From positions 74,932,328 to 74,996,327 of the forward strand of contig OV277866.1 of assembly GCA_922989275.2 (NCBI GenBank): a stretch of 64,000 bases of DNA. The letters run 5' to 3'. This DNA comes from Gari tellinella (lineage: Eukaryota; Mollusca; Bivalvia; Cardiida; Psammobiidae). The position numbers and the translations under genes were made by a program. The notes under the pieces were generated by a model that saw only the letters and a program-made list of their open reading frames with translations, was not told where the DNA came from and searched no databases. Of this stretch, positions 11,888-22,250 are shown piece by piece (the stretch's first letter is position 1; each line of letters opens with the position of its first letter).

Positions 11888-12464
11888 AACTGCTAGCAGA
11901 TTTGTATAGGAAGCGTTGTTTCTTTGATTAATTGTGTCTCTATTGATTTGTGTCTTGCACATATTGTGATTATCAGCTTATATGTAACACTACCAGTGTC
12001 CACTGCATGCTAATTGTATATTTATGTAATAATTTGTGTATGGGCCGGAGGCCTTATTATACAATAAAATGAATTTAATTGAATTGATACTATTTTTGTT
12101 TGCGCATGCGCGAGATAAGTACATGTTTTGATTTGCTCCGGATATTTTTAGATGTTTTTCTGACTGATGGGAATCGGAGGGTGATACAACTTACATGATG
12201 TCGGATTTAACTTCGTTTTGAACTTGGTGAAACCATGGTGAAAGTTTTGATTATAATTTCGACGGAATTTGATGTTTTTTTACTATTTTTCCTCAATTTC
12301 TTCGTTGGAAATTTTGGCGGAAAATTTGTGACAATAAACAATATTCACCGGTAGGTGGTCTAACCGTTAATTCGTGTAAGGCTACCGGTAAAGGTGTGAA
12401 ATAGCACCGGAAGAGTTGGAATGATGTCGGACCTGGAGTCACGTGATGATGATAACAGTATACA

Positions 12465-13477
12465 ATGTCGCACTCAGTGATGGAACGGATTCTAGCTGTA
12501 GAAGACAGGATAAGATTATTTGAGGCGGTAGTAGAGTGCAACATTGACGACCGTTTTGGTGCGGATCAGCAGTTGGGTGCCGATTCATGTGCAGGTCAGC
12601 AGTTGTGTGCAGATCCATGTGCTGATGAGCAGTTGTGTGAGGACCCATGTGCGGATGAGCAGTTGTGTGCGGATCCCTGTGAGGATCATCAGTTGTATGC
12701 GGGTCTATGTACTGATCAGCAATTGTGTGCGGATTTATATACTGACGCAGTTGCTGCTGCTGCCATTACATGTAGTGCTGCTGACGTAGATGAGCGTGGC
12801 TTCGCTGATGTAACGACAGAATATACCGTGTGTATCATACCGTGGGAACAAGCGGGTGTTAAAGGGCCGACAGAGCGACCCTCTTATTCCGCATCTGCGC
12901 CTGGAAATGTATCAAGTCAAAGGGTATGTGATGTTAAGAGCAAGTATTCAGCGCAGCCTCCAATCAGGACAAAGATCTTAAGCGGTGCCCAAATACGGGT
13001 GCAGGTAACTAGAAGAGGCGATCCCGATAAAATTCAGAACCATCAAGACGAAGATGAAGACAGCTTCACATTGCAGAAACGTAGGCATACATGTACGTGT
13101 CATTTTTGTATAAATGGACTGAGTAATAAATGTGATATAAGGTTATTCAGGCTAAGGGACCTACTGTCTCTAACATTCGGGTATTTCCGTGTAGAAGTGA
13201 TCCGTCGAGAGTTGTACTCAGACTAAATGTGATGGCAAATGAGTATTCTAGTCATGTGCTGGAGAAGGGATTATGGCCTAGTTACAGTACCTGCAGACCG
13301 TGGGTGTCAAGGGGTCGATCCAGCTTTGGACCAATGCGTCCTGAACTGACCCCAAAACTTCGAGCACCCAACAACATACAGTCAGCATCGCGCTTGACTG
13401 GTGACAGTAGGCTGCAAAGAGACACATATGCTAGTAGAAACGGGTATCAGGCGGCACTGATTAGTGATGTTGATTAG
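12465..13477 (+). pseudogene. Presumed LINE ORF1 with cysteine-rich decapeptide repeats (one frameshift)
   Basis: An ATG at 12465 opens 253 codons. Residues about 30-95 are tandem copies of a CADPCADEQL-like unit, encoded by a roughly 30 bp minisatellite. Further on are a QKRRHTCTCHFCINGLS segment and a VEVIRREL segment. The stop at 13226 looks like a frameshift, because the next frame continues VLRLNVMANEYSSHVLEKGLW and runs to about 13477. The position just before an endonuclease domain argues for a LINE ORF1. I do not recognise the protein family, and it could instead be the N-terminal part of a fused ORF. Confidence 0.55.
12559..12750 (+). repeat. About 30 bp coding minisatellite
   Basis: GATCAGCAGTTGTGTGCGGA-like units repeat about six to seven times with substitutions. 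They stay in frame and encode the cysteine- and acid-rich decapeptides of the surrounding ORF. Confidence 0.8.
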
Positions 13478-13529
13478 ACTGTATAGAATACGTGTTTTGG
13501 TTCTTAGTAATACATAAATTTTGATAATG

Positions 13530-13910
13530 CAAGTTTCTAACCTGGAATGTGACAGGTATCATTTCGAGTGCGTCGTATTTATGCGACATCTTAAGTGAAG
13601 GTAACATTGATATTTGCAGAATATCAGAGCACTGGCTTTCGCCACATAATTTGTTTTTCCTAGACTCTATAAACAGTGACTTTGACTATTTTGGTAATTG
13701 TGATAAGAGTACTATAGCTAGGGGACACGGTAAAGGGGGCGTGACAATCATGTGGCAAAGACGGTTATCGCAGCATATTGTACCGTTTGATATAGACGAT
13801 GAGCCATAGTAGGTATTCAGCTGCAAATTAATGGTGAATATGTACATTTATTACACCTCGCTTTGAGTTACAATGTTAAATTCCCATAGACCTACAGTTA
13901 ACATTTTGCT
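13530..13910 (+). pseudogene. LINE APE-type endonuclease, N-terminal part (broken)
   Basis: The translation runs FLTWNVTGIISSASYL, then DICRISEHWLSPHNL, then GHGKGGVTIMWQRRL, then in another frame VGIQLQINGEYVHLLHLA. The Glu of ISEHWL corresponds to the metal-binding Glu of exonuclease-endonuclease-phosphatase enzymes, and GKGGV is the next conserved block. A frameshift near 13808 and a stop near 13890 break it. The downstream GDxN and SDH blocks are absent. In an active LINE this domain nicks the target DNA for target-primed reverse transcription. Confidence 0.75.
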
Positions 13911-14479
13911 TGTCTTTTACATCTATTCAAAATATACTGTCACTCTTTAATATATTCATTTTGTGACGTCACTCTAAAGGACATTACTTTTTTACACCTT
14001 CCGAAAACGTACTGTCAGCATTGACATTGAGTTCGCTATTGGATACATTGGAATGTTGGAACGTTATAAAGAGTGGTTACATAATTATAAACAATGTGAC
14101 GTCATAGATGGCGACGTCGTTTCCAGCGTTACGTACATAAATCTGAATAAGAGGAGATCCTTTGAAAGCACAGAAAACAAAGCAAATACTGAAAATTGCA
14201 GACTCGGTTTAATTGAGTCTGTTCATGAGCAATACTGAAATGTGCAACAGTGCTCACGCCCCCTAGCACCGGCTTAAGCGGAATTCAACCTTCAACTGTA
14301 AATGCGCTGAAATCAATGATTCCAAAGGACAAGAAAGTATAACAACACTGAGAATGAAGTACGGGGCGACTTTTTACAGCCGCCACATGTCTGCGCTAAA
14401 TTACTATTCACAACATATTTTATAAAATACAAATGAGACGATTCTAAAGCTAGAATTGATAAGCTCGGTGTAATAAAAT

Positions 14480-14620
14480 AAATATTAGATGTCAGTTTGC
14501 GTGACATTCAAATTGTCAACCCTCGAAAACAAGAATGTCACCCTCGGCTACGCCTCGGGGTGACATGCTGTTTCTCGGGTTGACAATTTGAATGTCACGC
14601 AAACTGCCATCTAATATTTA
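14480..14620. mobile_element. Foldback element (141 bp)
   Basis: AAATATTAGATG and TTTGCGTGACATTCAAATTG at the left are mirrored on the right, with TGTCACCC and GGGTGACA nearer the centre (14535-14570). The whole unit can fold into one long imperfect hairpin. Confidence 0.75.
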
Positions 14621-14712
14621 TATAGTATTTCAGGTGTATTAACCTTGTGTCAATTATAGCGTCAGTATGTACCAAGAGTTTATGTTGCGTAAGTCAAAAT
14701 TTGAAATTTCAA

Positions 14713-17300
14713 TTTATATTTTTATGCCCCCAGAATCTACGATTCGGGGGCATATAGTTTTTGTCATGTCTGTTGGTTTATCCGTCCGTCCGTCCGTCCG
14801 CACGTCCGTCTGTCTGTGCCAAAAACCTTAACCTTGGCTATAACTATTGTATGTTTGTACCAAGGCCTTTTATAATTGGCATGTGTCTTCCCTGTATCAA
14901 GACCTTTCCAACCATACAAAACGTTTTGACCTTGTGACCTTGACCTTGACATTTGACCTACTTTTGTAAATTTTTTCAAATGGCTATAACATTTGCACCA
15001 GTTGGCCCATGGGCTTTCATATTTTGTATGTAAGTTTCTTGTGTCAAGACCTTTCCAATCATACCAACATCTTTGACCATGTGACCTTGACCTTCACCGT
15101 TGACCTATGTAATCAAACTTTAACCAAAAACCTTAACCTTGGCTATAACTTTTGCATTTTTGAACCTCGGCCTTTTATACTTGTCATGTGTATTCCTCAT
15201 GGCAAGACCTTTCCAACCATACAAAACTGTTTGACCATGTGACCTTGACCTTGACATTTGACCTACTTTTGTAAAAATCTTAAAATGGCTATAGCATTTG
15301 CACCAGTTGGCCCAGGGCTTTCATATATTGTGTGTATATTTCTTGTGTCAAGACCTTTCCTACCATACCAACATCTTTGACCATGTGACCTTGACCTTCA
15401 CCGTTGACCTATTTAATCAAACTTTAACCAAAAACATTAACCTTGGCTACAACTTTTGCATTTTTGAACCTCAGCCTTTTATACTTGTCATGTGTTTTCC
15501 TCATGGCAAGACCTTGCCAACCATATAACAAATTTTGACCTTGTGACCTTGATCTTGACATTTGACCTACTTTTGTAAAAATCTTTAAATGGCTTTTACA
15601 TTTGCACCAGTTGGCCCAGGGCTTTCATATGTTGTATGTATATTTCTTGTGTCAAGACCTTTCCAACCATACCAACCATACCAACATCTTTGACCTTGCG
15701 ACCTTCACCTTTACCTTTGACCTATTTAATCAAACTTTTACCAAAAACCTTTACCTTGGCTATAACTTTTGCATTTTTGAACCTCGGCCTTTTATACTTG
15801 TCATGTGTATTCCTCATGGCAAGACCTTGCCAACCATATCAAACTTTTTGACCTTGTGACCTTGACCTTGACATTTGATCTACTTTTGTAAAAATCTTAA
15901 AATGGCTTTAACATTTTTACCAGTTGTCCCAGGGCTATCATATGTTGTATGTATATTTCTTGTGTCAAGACCTTTCCAACCATACCAACATCTTTGACCT
16001 TGCGACCTTCACCTTTACCTTTGACCTATTTAATCAAACTTTAACCAAAAACCTTAACCTTGGCTATAACTTTTGCATTTTTGCACCTGGGCATTTTATA
16101 CTTGGCATGTGTATTCCTCATGGCAAGACCTTGACATTTGACCTTCTTTTGTAAAAATCTTTAAATTGCTATAACATTTGCACCAGTGAGTATAAGGCTT
16201 TAATATTTTGTATGTATATGTTTTGTGTCAAGACCTTTCCTACCATACCAATATCTTTGACCATGCGACCTTGACCTTCACATTTGACCTATTTAATCAA
16301 ACTTTAACCAAAAACCTTAACATTGGCTATAACTTTTGCATTTTCGAACCTTGGCCTTTTATACTTGGCATGTGTATTCTTCATGGCAAGACCTTTCCAA
16401 CCATACAGAACTTTTTGACCTTGTGACCTTGACATTTGACCTACTTTTATAAAAATCTTTAAATGGCTATAACATTTGCACCAGTTGGCCCAGGGCTTAA
16501 ATATTTTGTATGTATACTTCTTGTGTCAAGACCTTTCCAACCATACCAACTTCTTTGACCATGTGACCTTGACCTCGATTTTTGACCTAATTAATCAAAC
16601 TTTAACCAAAAACCTTAACCTTGGATATAACTTTGGCATTTTTGCACCTTGGCCTTTTATACTTGACATGTGTTTTCCCTTTCTAACCATACACAACTTT
16701 TTGACCTTGTGACCTTGACATTTGACCTATTTTTGTTGAAATCTTTAAATGGCTACAACATTTGCACCAGTAGGCCTACGGCTTTCATATTATGTTCATA
16801 TATTTCTTGTGTCAAGACCTTTCCAACCATACTTTTTTGCCCTTGTGACCTTGACCTTTGACCTTTATTTGTATAAATCTTTATACGCCTATAACATTTG
16901 AACCAGTAGGCCTAGAGCTTCCATACTTTATATGTGTCTTGTGTTAAGACTTCTCCAAGCATGCCAATGTTTCATTCACCCTACGACCATGACTTTTGAC
17001 CTACTTTTGCAAATAAGCATTACATTACAGAACATGATGCTGGCTGGGGGCATTTGTGTTTCACAAACACATTGCTTTTCATCTGATCATCACCAAACTT
17101 TCTGAAAATGTTTGTTGACATAAAATGGAGACCAATTTGGATAACCAGCGGCACTAATTTATGCTTGGTCCTTTGGAGTAATGGCCCTTGAAGTCCTCAA
17201 AATGGCGCTCCTCTACAGTTTCAGCTCTCTAACTTTTACGTTTGATAGTCTGGATTCCCCTCCCTGTATCATCGGGGGCATTCGTGTAACTGGGACACGC
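14713..17300. repeat. Satellite of ~304 bp monomers dense in TGACCT/AAGGTCA half-sites
   Basis: CACCAGT-beginning blocks recur at about 14998, 15301, 15606, 15918, 16180, 16484 and 16768, giving about seven monomers of mostly 303-312 bp, two shorter by deletion. Each holds several TGACCTTGACC-like motifs. The array is led by a palindrome of TATGCCCCC and GGGGGCATA plus a (CCGT)n tract, and a GGGGGCAT lies again near 17275. Open frames run across the monomers only because the repeat happens to lack stops in one phase. Confidence 0.85.
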
Positions 17301-17321
17301 TCTTGTTTATTATCACTTGCT

Positions 17322-17391
17322 ACAAACAGCAAATAGCAAGATCAGAGGACGCGCTTTTAGCGCGTCCTCTGATCTAGCTATTTGCTGTTTG
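17322..17391. repeat. Perfect-stem hairpin
   Basis: Inverted arms ACAAACAGCAAATAGC and GATCAGAGGACGCGC close on a TTTTAGC-type loop. It is the same class of hairpin that recurs between 31 and 64 kb, with a GATCAGAG core. Confidence 0.8.
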
Positions 17392-17645
17392 CGAACGTTT
17401 ATGATAGAAAAATAAGAGTTTTACGATTTTGACTTAGGCAAAATATTTGCGTAAGTTGTTTAGTAAAACGGGCCCCAGGTCTGACTCCCAGCCTTAAACT
17501 GTCTAATTTAAAATGTGTTTCATAGGTTAAAGCGTTATATTTTATTGCATAATTTGTGTTTTAGTTTTACATGAAAGAGGAGGTAATTGCTGTCCAAATG
17601 AGACAGGGTGTAATAAACGATTAGCCATGACTTTTTTGTTTACAG

Positions 17646-17801
17646 GAGGCAATACAGATGGTCGTTTCACAATAGATAACCAAAACAGGATAACGACAGC
17701 AGATGCCTTAATTGACTACGGTGACACATCCTCGTTCACACTGACAATAACAGCCACAGATGGAGTTAACGAGGGCACTGACACAATGGACGTATTCGTC
17801 G
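17646..17801 (+). CDS. Cadherin-type protein, exon c (C-terminal half of an EC repeat)
   Basis: The acceptor is TTGTTTACAG before 17646 and the donor is GTAAGAG at 17802; both are phase 1. The product reads GGNTDGRFTID, then RITTADALIDYGD, then FTLTITATDGVNEGTDTMDVFVG. These are the standard EC blocks: GxFxID, GxIxTAxxLD and LTVxATDxG. Joined to the exon at 4442-4519 it completes the repeat begun at 3250, so the 13.1 kb intron between them is supported by protein continuity. The next repeat (a DxND linker) should follow in a further exon, which I could not find in the remaining 46 kb. Confidence 0.88.
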
Positions 17802-18000
17802 GTAAGAGAAACCATATAACAAATAAGAACGATTAAAGAAACATTAAATGTATTTGAGAAGGATAAGATACTTATTATTGTGCACTGTCCTTTTTTCGAA
17901 CCTGCAATGTAGTATCCTTGAATGTGTTTATTTAGTAGGTCAACTCCATTTGTATAGAATGTTTTTACACTACTTGAATAATACTTATTTATTTATCTTC

Positions 18001-18800
18001 GACAGTTTCGACATCTACTGATGTCTTTCTCAAGAATCGCAATGCGACGATCGGCTATATTCGGCCTTGTCCGTCAGTTTCCGGTTTCATGGAAACGACG
18101 AAACAGGTTCTTAGATTCGGGATATACTATAGGCCCCCTCGTCCCTGTTCATGACTGAGTTCTTTTCCGTGCGTGAAAAGCCTCTTTCATCTGTCGAACT
18201 CGTTGATTAGCCTCCTTGTCCACTACTTTTGCCCCCTCCCAATCAATGACGTGATTGTCCTGCACTGTGTGATCCGCTATAGCACTTTTGTGATATTGTG
18301 TTAACGTAACGAGGCTTTGCGTTCTGATCTCGTATAATTTGAAATTTGGTTCACTTTTACGTCTTTTCGATGTTCGCTAAGTCTCGTGCCAATTTTTTCT
18401 GCCTGTTTCACCGATGTATACCTTGTCGCATTATATGCAGGTAATCTGGTATACTATGCCACATTTATGACTCAGTTCTACTTCGTCCTTAGGGTGCACA
18501 CGCATTGATCTTAGTGTCTGGTAGGGTTTCATGGCGGTGGCTATTTTGTGTTTTCTGAAAACTTTGTCTATGCTTTCATGTAAAAAGATATTTCTATACA
18601 TAGGTAATGAAGTAGTTCTAATTTGCGTATGTGTGTTTGCGTATTACAACAGGTTTTGACAACATGGTATTAACAGATCGGTAAGCTCATCGGGAGCTGT
18701 CTCATCAATGACTGTATTGTTTTCCCTGATGGTCTGTTTGGCCCGATAGTGCATTTTTTCCTCGATAAAAATACTAATTTTGTTCTTATTGTACATTTGT
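18001..18800 (-). pseudogene. Penelope-like element fragment with GIY-YIG endonuclease (broken)
   Basis: Read on the minus strand, one phase gives IDKVFRKHKIATAMKPYQTL, then VELSHKCGIVYQITC, a stop, then CDKVYIGETGRK, a one-base frameshift, then RLSEHRKDVKV, KSAIADHTVQDNHVIDWEGA and EAFHARKRTQS, ending near IAILEKDISRCRNC. This is the end of a Penelope-like reverse transcriptase followed by its CxC linker and GIY-YIG endonuclease: KVYIGETGRK carries the YIG motif, and DNHVIDW is the conserved downstream block. The RT core is absent. Stops and the frameshift make it non-functional. Confidence 0.85.
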
Positions 18801-18921
18801 TTTCTTAAAGGAGTGTTATATATATATATATGACCAGTAAGTGGGGTTAAACACTTGTTACTTGTTTCAAGTGGAAAAGTTATACAATGTATACTTTAGA
18901 TGAAAGATGTAACTGTAAATA

Positions 18922-19229
18922 CAGTATAACCTGCTTTATCCTACATCACTCGGTACCAACTGATGATGTCGGATAAGCAGTGTGCATACTTTAGATAAAC
19001 AGCCACATTTACATATTCAAGTCACGTATTAACTTTGAAATATGGGTATGTTCCACTGAAGCTATCTTGAAATATAGAAAGTAATCGAGAGAAATACGAG
19101 TTAGCTCGACTTATAAATTATTTAGATAGCGAAGCTCGTATTTTTTATTCGCAATTTGGGTCCGAAAGTCATTATCAGATAAGGTAGGTTTCTGCATTAA
19201 TCACGTGTCGAGTAAACCAGGTTATACTG
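18922..19229. mobile_element. MITE with CAGTATAACCTG ends (308 bp)
   Basis: CAGTATAACCTGCTTTATCC is mirrored by GTAAACCAGGTTATACTG, with TA on both sides. A subterminal ATACGAG / CTCGTAT inverted pair lies near 19097 and 19132. It shares its ends with the 1.0 kb element at 6607-7609. Confidence 0.75.
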
Positions 19230-19699
19230 TACATGGTTGTTGTTATTAATGTTAAACAGTGATATTTTGAACTCGTTAAGGTGGATCGCGGGTCAGCTTA
19301 TTCCGTGTCAAAATTCTTTGAAACCTTGATTAAATACAAATATAATATACGGAGAGTGAACAATCATTAACATAAACAAAATTACAGTGCCGTTTTTTTC
19401 TGACAGGACCATTTGTCGAGAAATGCTCCTTGTTTCATGAACAGGAATATTTTCTTTATAAAATGATATAACTCAATAAATTCTGTATATTCAAGTAAAT
19501 CGTACAGAGACTATAAGATATTGTGCAAACAAAAATATTTCATGACATATTTTCTGGAAATATCAATATTTAAAAAAAGTCAAATTCTGAAAAAGTAATT
19601 AAATCTCAATTTACAAAAAATCTAGCTGTTTAACATACACTTATTTTACTCTTATTACAAAGGTTAGATATAACTTAATTCTACTAATCACAAAACATC
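19230..19699. other. AT-rich DNA, nothing recognised
   Basis: No gene or repeat was recognised between the MITE and the transposase remnant. Confidence 0.5.
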
Positions 19700-19925
19700 G
19701 AGGTAATTGACTGGCCCGCAGTCTCATCCGATCGCACGCTAATTGAGCACGTTTGGATGAGATTAGGCGTCGTTTGCGACGTCTACCGAACCAGCCATTG
19801 ACGTTTGAACAGCTGGCTGATTGTTTAGTTATGGTAAGGAATGGCATTCCTTAGCATTGGCGAGGTCCACTCGACGATAATGCCGTGCTTGCTTTGTTGC
19901 AAACGGAGGACACATGCGTTATTAA
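19700..19925 (+). pseudogene. Tc1/mariner transposase, C-terminal remnant
   Basis: Across three phases the sequence gives IDWPAVSSDRTLIEHVW, then DEIRRRLRRLPNQPLTFEQL and CLVMVRNGIP, and finally CRACFVANGGHMRY with a TAA at 19923-19925. These match the end of Tc1-family DDE transposases: the DWPxxSPDLNPIEHxWD block with the last catalytic acid region, the RNxIP block and the terminal ANGGHTRY. At least two frameshifts and two stops break it, and the N-terminal two thirds are missing. The stop codon coincides with the first bases of the composite element that follows. Confidence 0.8.
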
Positions 19926-20117
19926 TAAGTATTATATTGATTTTATATCTAAATAGTACAATTTATTTCCGCGAAGGGCTGGCGTCCCTAGATACGATAC
20001 TAGTCTCGCCCATAAGTGCAAGTCACGTTTATCGTCACTTCCGGCCCACGCTGGGCTTTATAAGGACGAAGTGCTCGTGTCACTTCCTCTTTTTGGCTTA
20101 TCGCTACAACTACAAAC
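19923..20117 (+). repeat. Terminal repeat A, copy 1 (195 bp)
   Basis: It begins TAATAAGTATTATATTG and ends CTACAACTACAAAC. It differs from the copy at 22247-22441 by one base seen by eye (CCTAGATACG versus CCTAGTTACG). It holds a TATA box and a pyrimidine-rich putative start. It has no TG...CA ends and no obvious polypurine tract precedes the internal copies. Confidence 0.85.
20057..20094 (+). promoter_or_regulatory. TATA box and TOP-like start inside repeat A
   Basis: TTTATAAGG at 20057-20065 is followed, 26 bases on, by CTTCCTCTTTTT at 20083-20094. The spacing suits TATA-directed initiation at a C in a pyrimidine tract, the hallmark of TOP messages such as those for ribosomal proteins. The same block occurs at about 22381, 23266 and 25590. 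Initiation is predicted, not shown. Confidence 0.55.
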
Positions 20118-20302
20118 AAGAACTCGCACGCTTCAAGATTAAACTGGAAAGCAATGAGAGGAAAGGATGTGAAACGGAAGCTCCGGCTAGCAGTAAGCCT
20201 CCCGCTTCTGTTAGGAGGGTGAGATTTGAGAGGTCGGGTAAGAGAAGAGGTGCAGTCTACAGAGTCGGAAATTCAACAAAACAACCCAGGTATCGGGCCT
20301 AA
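20095..20302 (+). pseudogene. Unidentified basic ORF after the predicted start, copy 1
   Basis: An open frame without an early ATG encodes AYRYNYKQELARFKIKLESN, then a proline/serine/arginine-rich part (VRRVRFERSGKRRG) and stops at 20302. A second phase continues PGIGPNGPNFIVFEQMLNEG to about 20389, as if a frameshift separates them. It might be the remains of a gag-like protein of the composite element; I do not recognise it. An identical copy ends at 23511. Confidence 0.3.
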
Positions 20303-21248
20303 TGGCCCAAATTTTATTGTCTTCGAACAAATGCTAAATGAAGGCGTTTCGCGAAAACACATTACATTACAGTCTTATGGTTGGGAATAATGCGCATATC
20401 AATATTCGGGTTCCCGCGGAACGGCGCCGTGGGTTGAGACTAAGTCTTACCCGAATGCCGGTGACCACGTGACCTTTTTAATGGCTGCCCCCTTTGACAA
20501 CGTTGCTATCGAAAGGGAAAATAAGTTGAGAGCTCTCGAGCGCTGGTTTCCTTTAAAGTTTTTTCTAACGAGCGCCTCGAGACGTTATCGAAAAAAGTGT
20601 AAGACAAGATTCATTCCATAGAGAGGCGTTGTATGTTGTGAAATGTTCAACAATAAATAAACGTTTGTTCGATTGATCGAGAGGGGGACAGACGCGTTTT
20701 TTAGTATAATTATGCTTCAGTCTACCTTTCTACCACCCCATCGAATTCACGAAATTCGGCAAAACATGTAATTATGCGGGAATGTACAGATAAGGCGGAA
20801 GTAGGACAAATAGTTTACTAAGAAAACACTTGACCCATCAGATCTGCTCCCTAATTGTCGGTGTTAAAAGCTCTACAGAGCTTACGTTAGATTGTTGATA
20901 TGTACCGACAGAAAATAAAGCTTTTGTATTTGTATTTAATGACCTGTGGATCCCTGTGTGCAAGGCATCTGCCTGGGCAGACAGCTCGGTCAAGAACGCA
21001 AACTTCATAAGTCGCTGGCAGTCAGAAGTTGGCATCTGTATATTGGTCAAACGCTAAGTAAAGTAGCTAAGTATGTTTGTCAAACTGCAAATCTAAGGAA
21101 ACGGGTCAATATTTAGTCAATTTTGTTTACACTGCAGATACTCTGGTCCGTGGTAACTAATTACTTCACTGTGCCGGCTCCAGGGCCATGTCATCAGGAT
21201 AGCCTAAGCTCAACCTGCCGGGGAATGCCCATATCGGCCGGGAGGGAG

Positions 21249-21537
21249 TGCAAGGCCTGTCTTGGAGCTGTCTCGGGGAGGATATCGAGGTAAATGTTGC
21301 CCTAAATATTCCTCCCAAGTAATTTTTTTTTATACGTTAGGTGGCAATGACATTGTGGGACAGAACCACAATCTTCAAGGTCATTCAGCAGGTAATATCA
21401 TACATAGGCACTGTCGTTCCCACACAAGTTTAACCCAGGTGCGGGGCACATTTTGGACCTCTCGTGGGAGCTCCCCTTGTATTCGACTTAGCAACTCAAA
21501 AAACAAAAAAAACAAACTACAAAGCATAAATCACTGA
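21249..21537 (+). pseudogene. Possible SGNH-hydrolase-like remnant in segment X, copy 1
   Basis: In one phase GVQGLSWSCLGEDIE is followed by a stop at 21321; in another, VIFFYTLGGNDIVGQ follows. LGGNDI at 21337-21354 with hydrophobic residues before it resembles the GxND block of SGNH/GDSL hydrolases, and GLSW-like blocks precede it in element-borne hydrolases. No clear GDS block was found upstream. Only TTG could start the frame. If real, it supports a YR-retroelement or LINE origin, since both sometimes carry such a domain. The match is short and may be chance. Confidence 0.3.
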
Positions 21538-21966
21538 GCGATAGCAGGAGGCGGTGTATCCAGTAGGTGGTTATCACCCGGAAACTCAAGGGATGGTGTC
21601 AACACGAGCCTCGCAAGTCGGGAGTCCTATCTTGACTGTATAATATAAGAGACACAGTACTGAACCTAGTTTGATGGATTAAGTTGGGTTTTACAGCACA
21701 AAAGGCCTAGGGTCATATGGTTATAATGCTCCGCCGCTATATAGGAATTGTAATGATTTCAGGAAGTTCAATTCAGCTAATAGTAATACCATTCGGTTGC
21801 TAACAGCCAATTGGATCAGAACCGCATATGAATACCCCACTTAGTCAAGGGGATAGTCTGATTTTATTAAGTCTTTTGGGGGATAAGGTTTTCAACCTTA
21901 TTGTGGCGAAAAAGCCTTAATAAATGCATTATTCAGGTAACATATATAAACAACTTAGAAAGAGAA

Positions 21967-22250
21967 CTCCTGGCCTGCATGGCTTAATGGTCTTCAAAGG
22001 TCAACCGCCATGTATAATTAAGTGGAACTGAGTGTACTGCCTCCTGCTCAATTGTGTTCAGATAAAAAACAACCCGTGGCCATTTTCCCCACAAACTCTA
22101 TTTATCAATGAATGAATTGTCAGCTAGCATGTACAAAGCCAGGTCATATTAAATATGTATTAAGTTGTCATGTCTTGTTAGTCCTTAGCAGAGTGGCATA
22201 CACGTTAGTGTGTGTTGCTCTGTTTCTTAGCCCGGAGTCATTGAAATAAT
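21967..22250 (+). repeat. Terminal repeat B, copy 1 (284 bp)
   Basis: It begins CTCCTGGCCTGCATGGC and ends GTCATTGAAATAAT. It differs from the copy at 30011-30294 by one base seen by eye (an A-to-C in a poly-A stretch). It abuts a full A repeat, sharing TAAT. Confidence 0.85.

Larger units (their letters stand above)
8250..12086 (+). mobile_element. CR1/jockey-like LINE with 2A-bearing ORF1 (internally deleted)
   Basis: The order is short 5' leader, ORF1, ORF2 with reverse transcriptase, then a 3' end AATAAAATGAATTTAATTGA of the CR1 type. Both reading frames are broken. ORF2 keeps only a trace of its endonuclease start (LKILTWNI at 9264) before jumping to the linker region, so most of the endonuclease is deleted. 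The 5' edge is approximate. The element sits in sense orientation in cadherin intron 2, and a second LINE begins right after its 3' end. Confidence 0.8.
12100..14280 (+). mobile_element. 5' portion of a second LINE (ORF1 plus start of endonuclease)
   Basis: This begins directly after the 3' end of the previous LINE. It holds a long 5' leader, a cysteine-repeat ORF1 and the first third of an APE-type endonuclease, then loses coding similarity around 13.9-14.3 kb. No reverse transcriptase follows, so the element is 3'-truncated or deleted, the reverse of the usual 5' truncation. The edges are approximate. Confidence 0.6.

Noticed and set aside
15009..16861. A row of similar 63-86 codon open frames
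   Set aside because: They follow the ~304 bp satellite monomer. The period and lack of stops in one phase explain them; there is no start context or domain.
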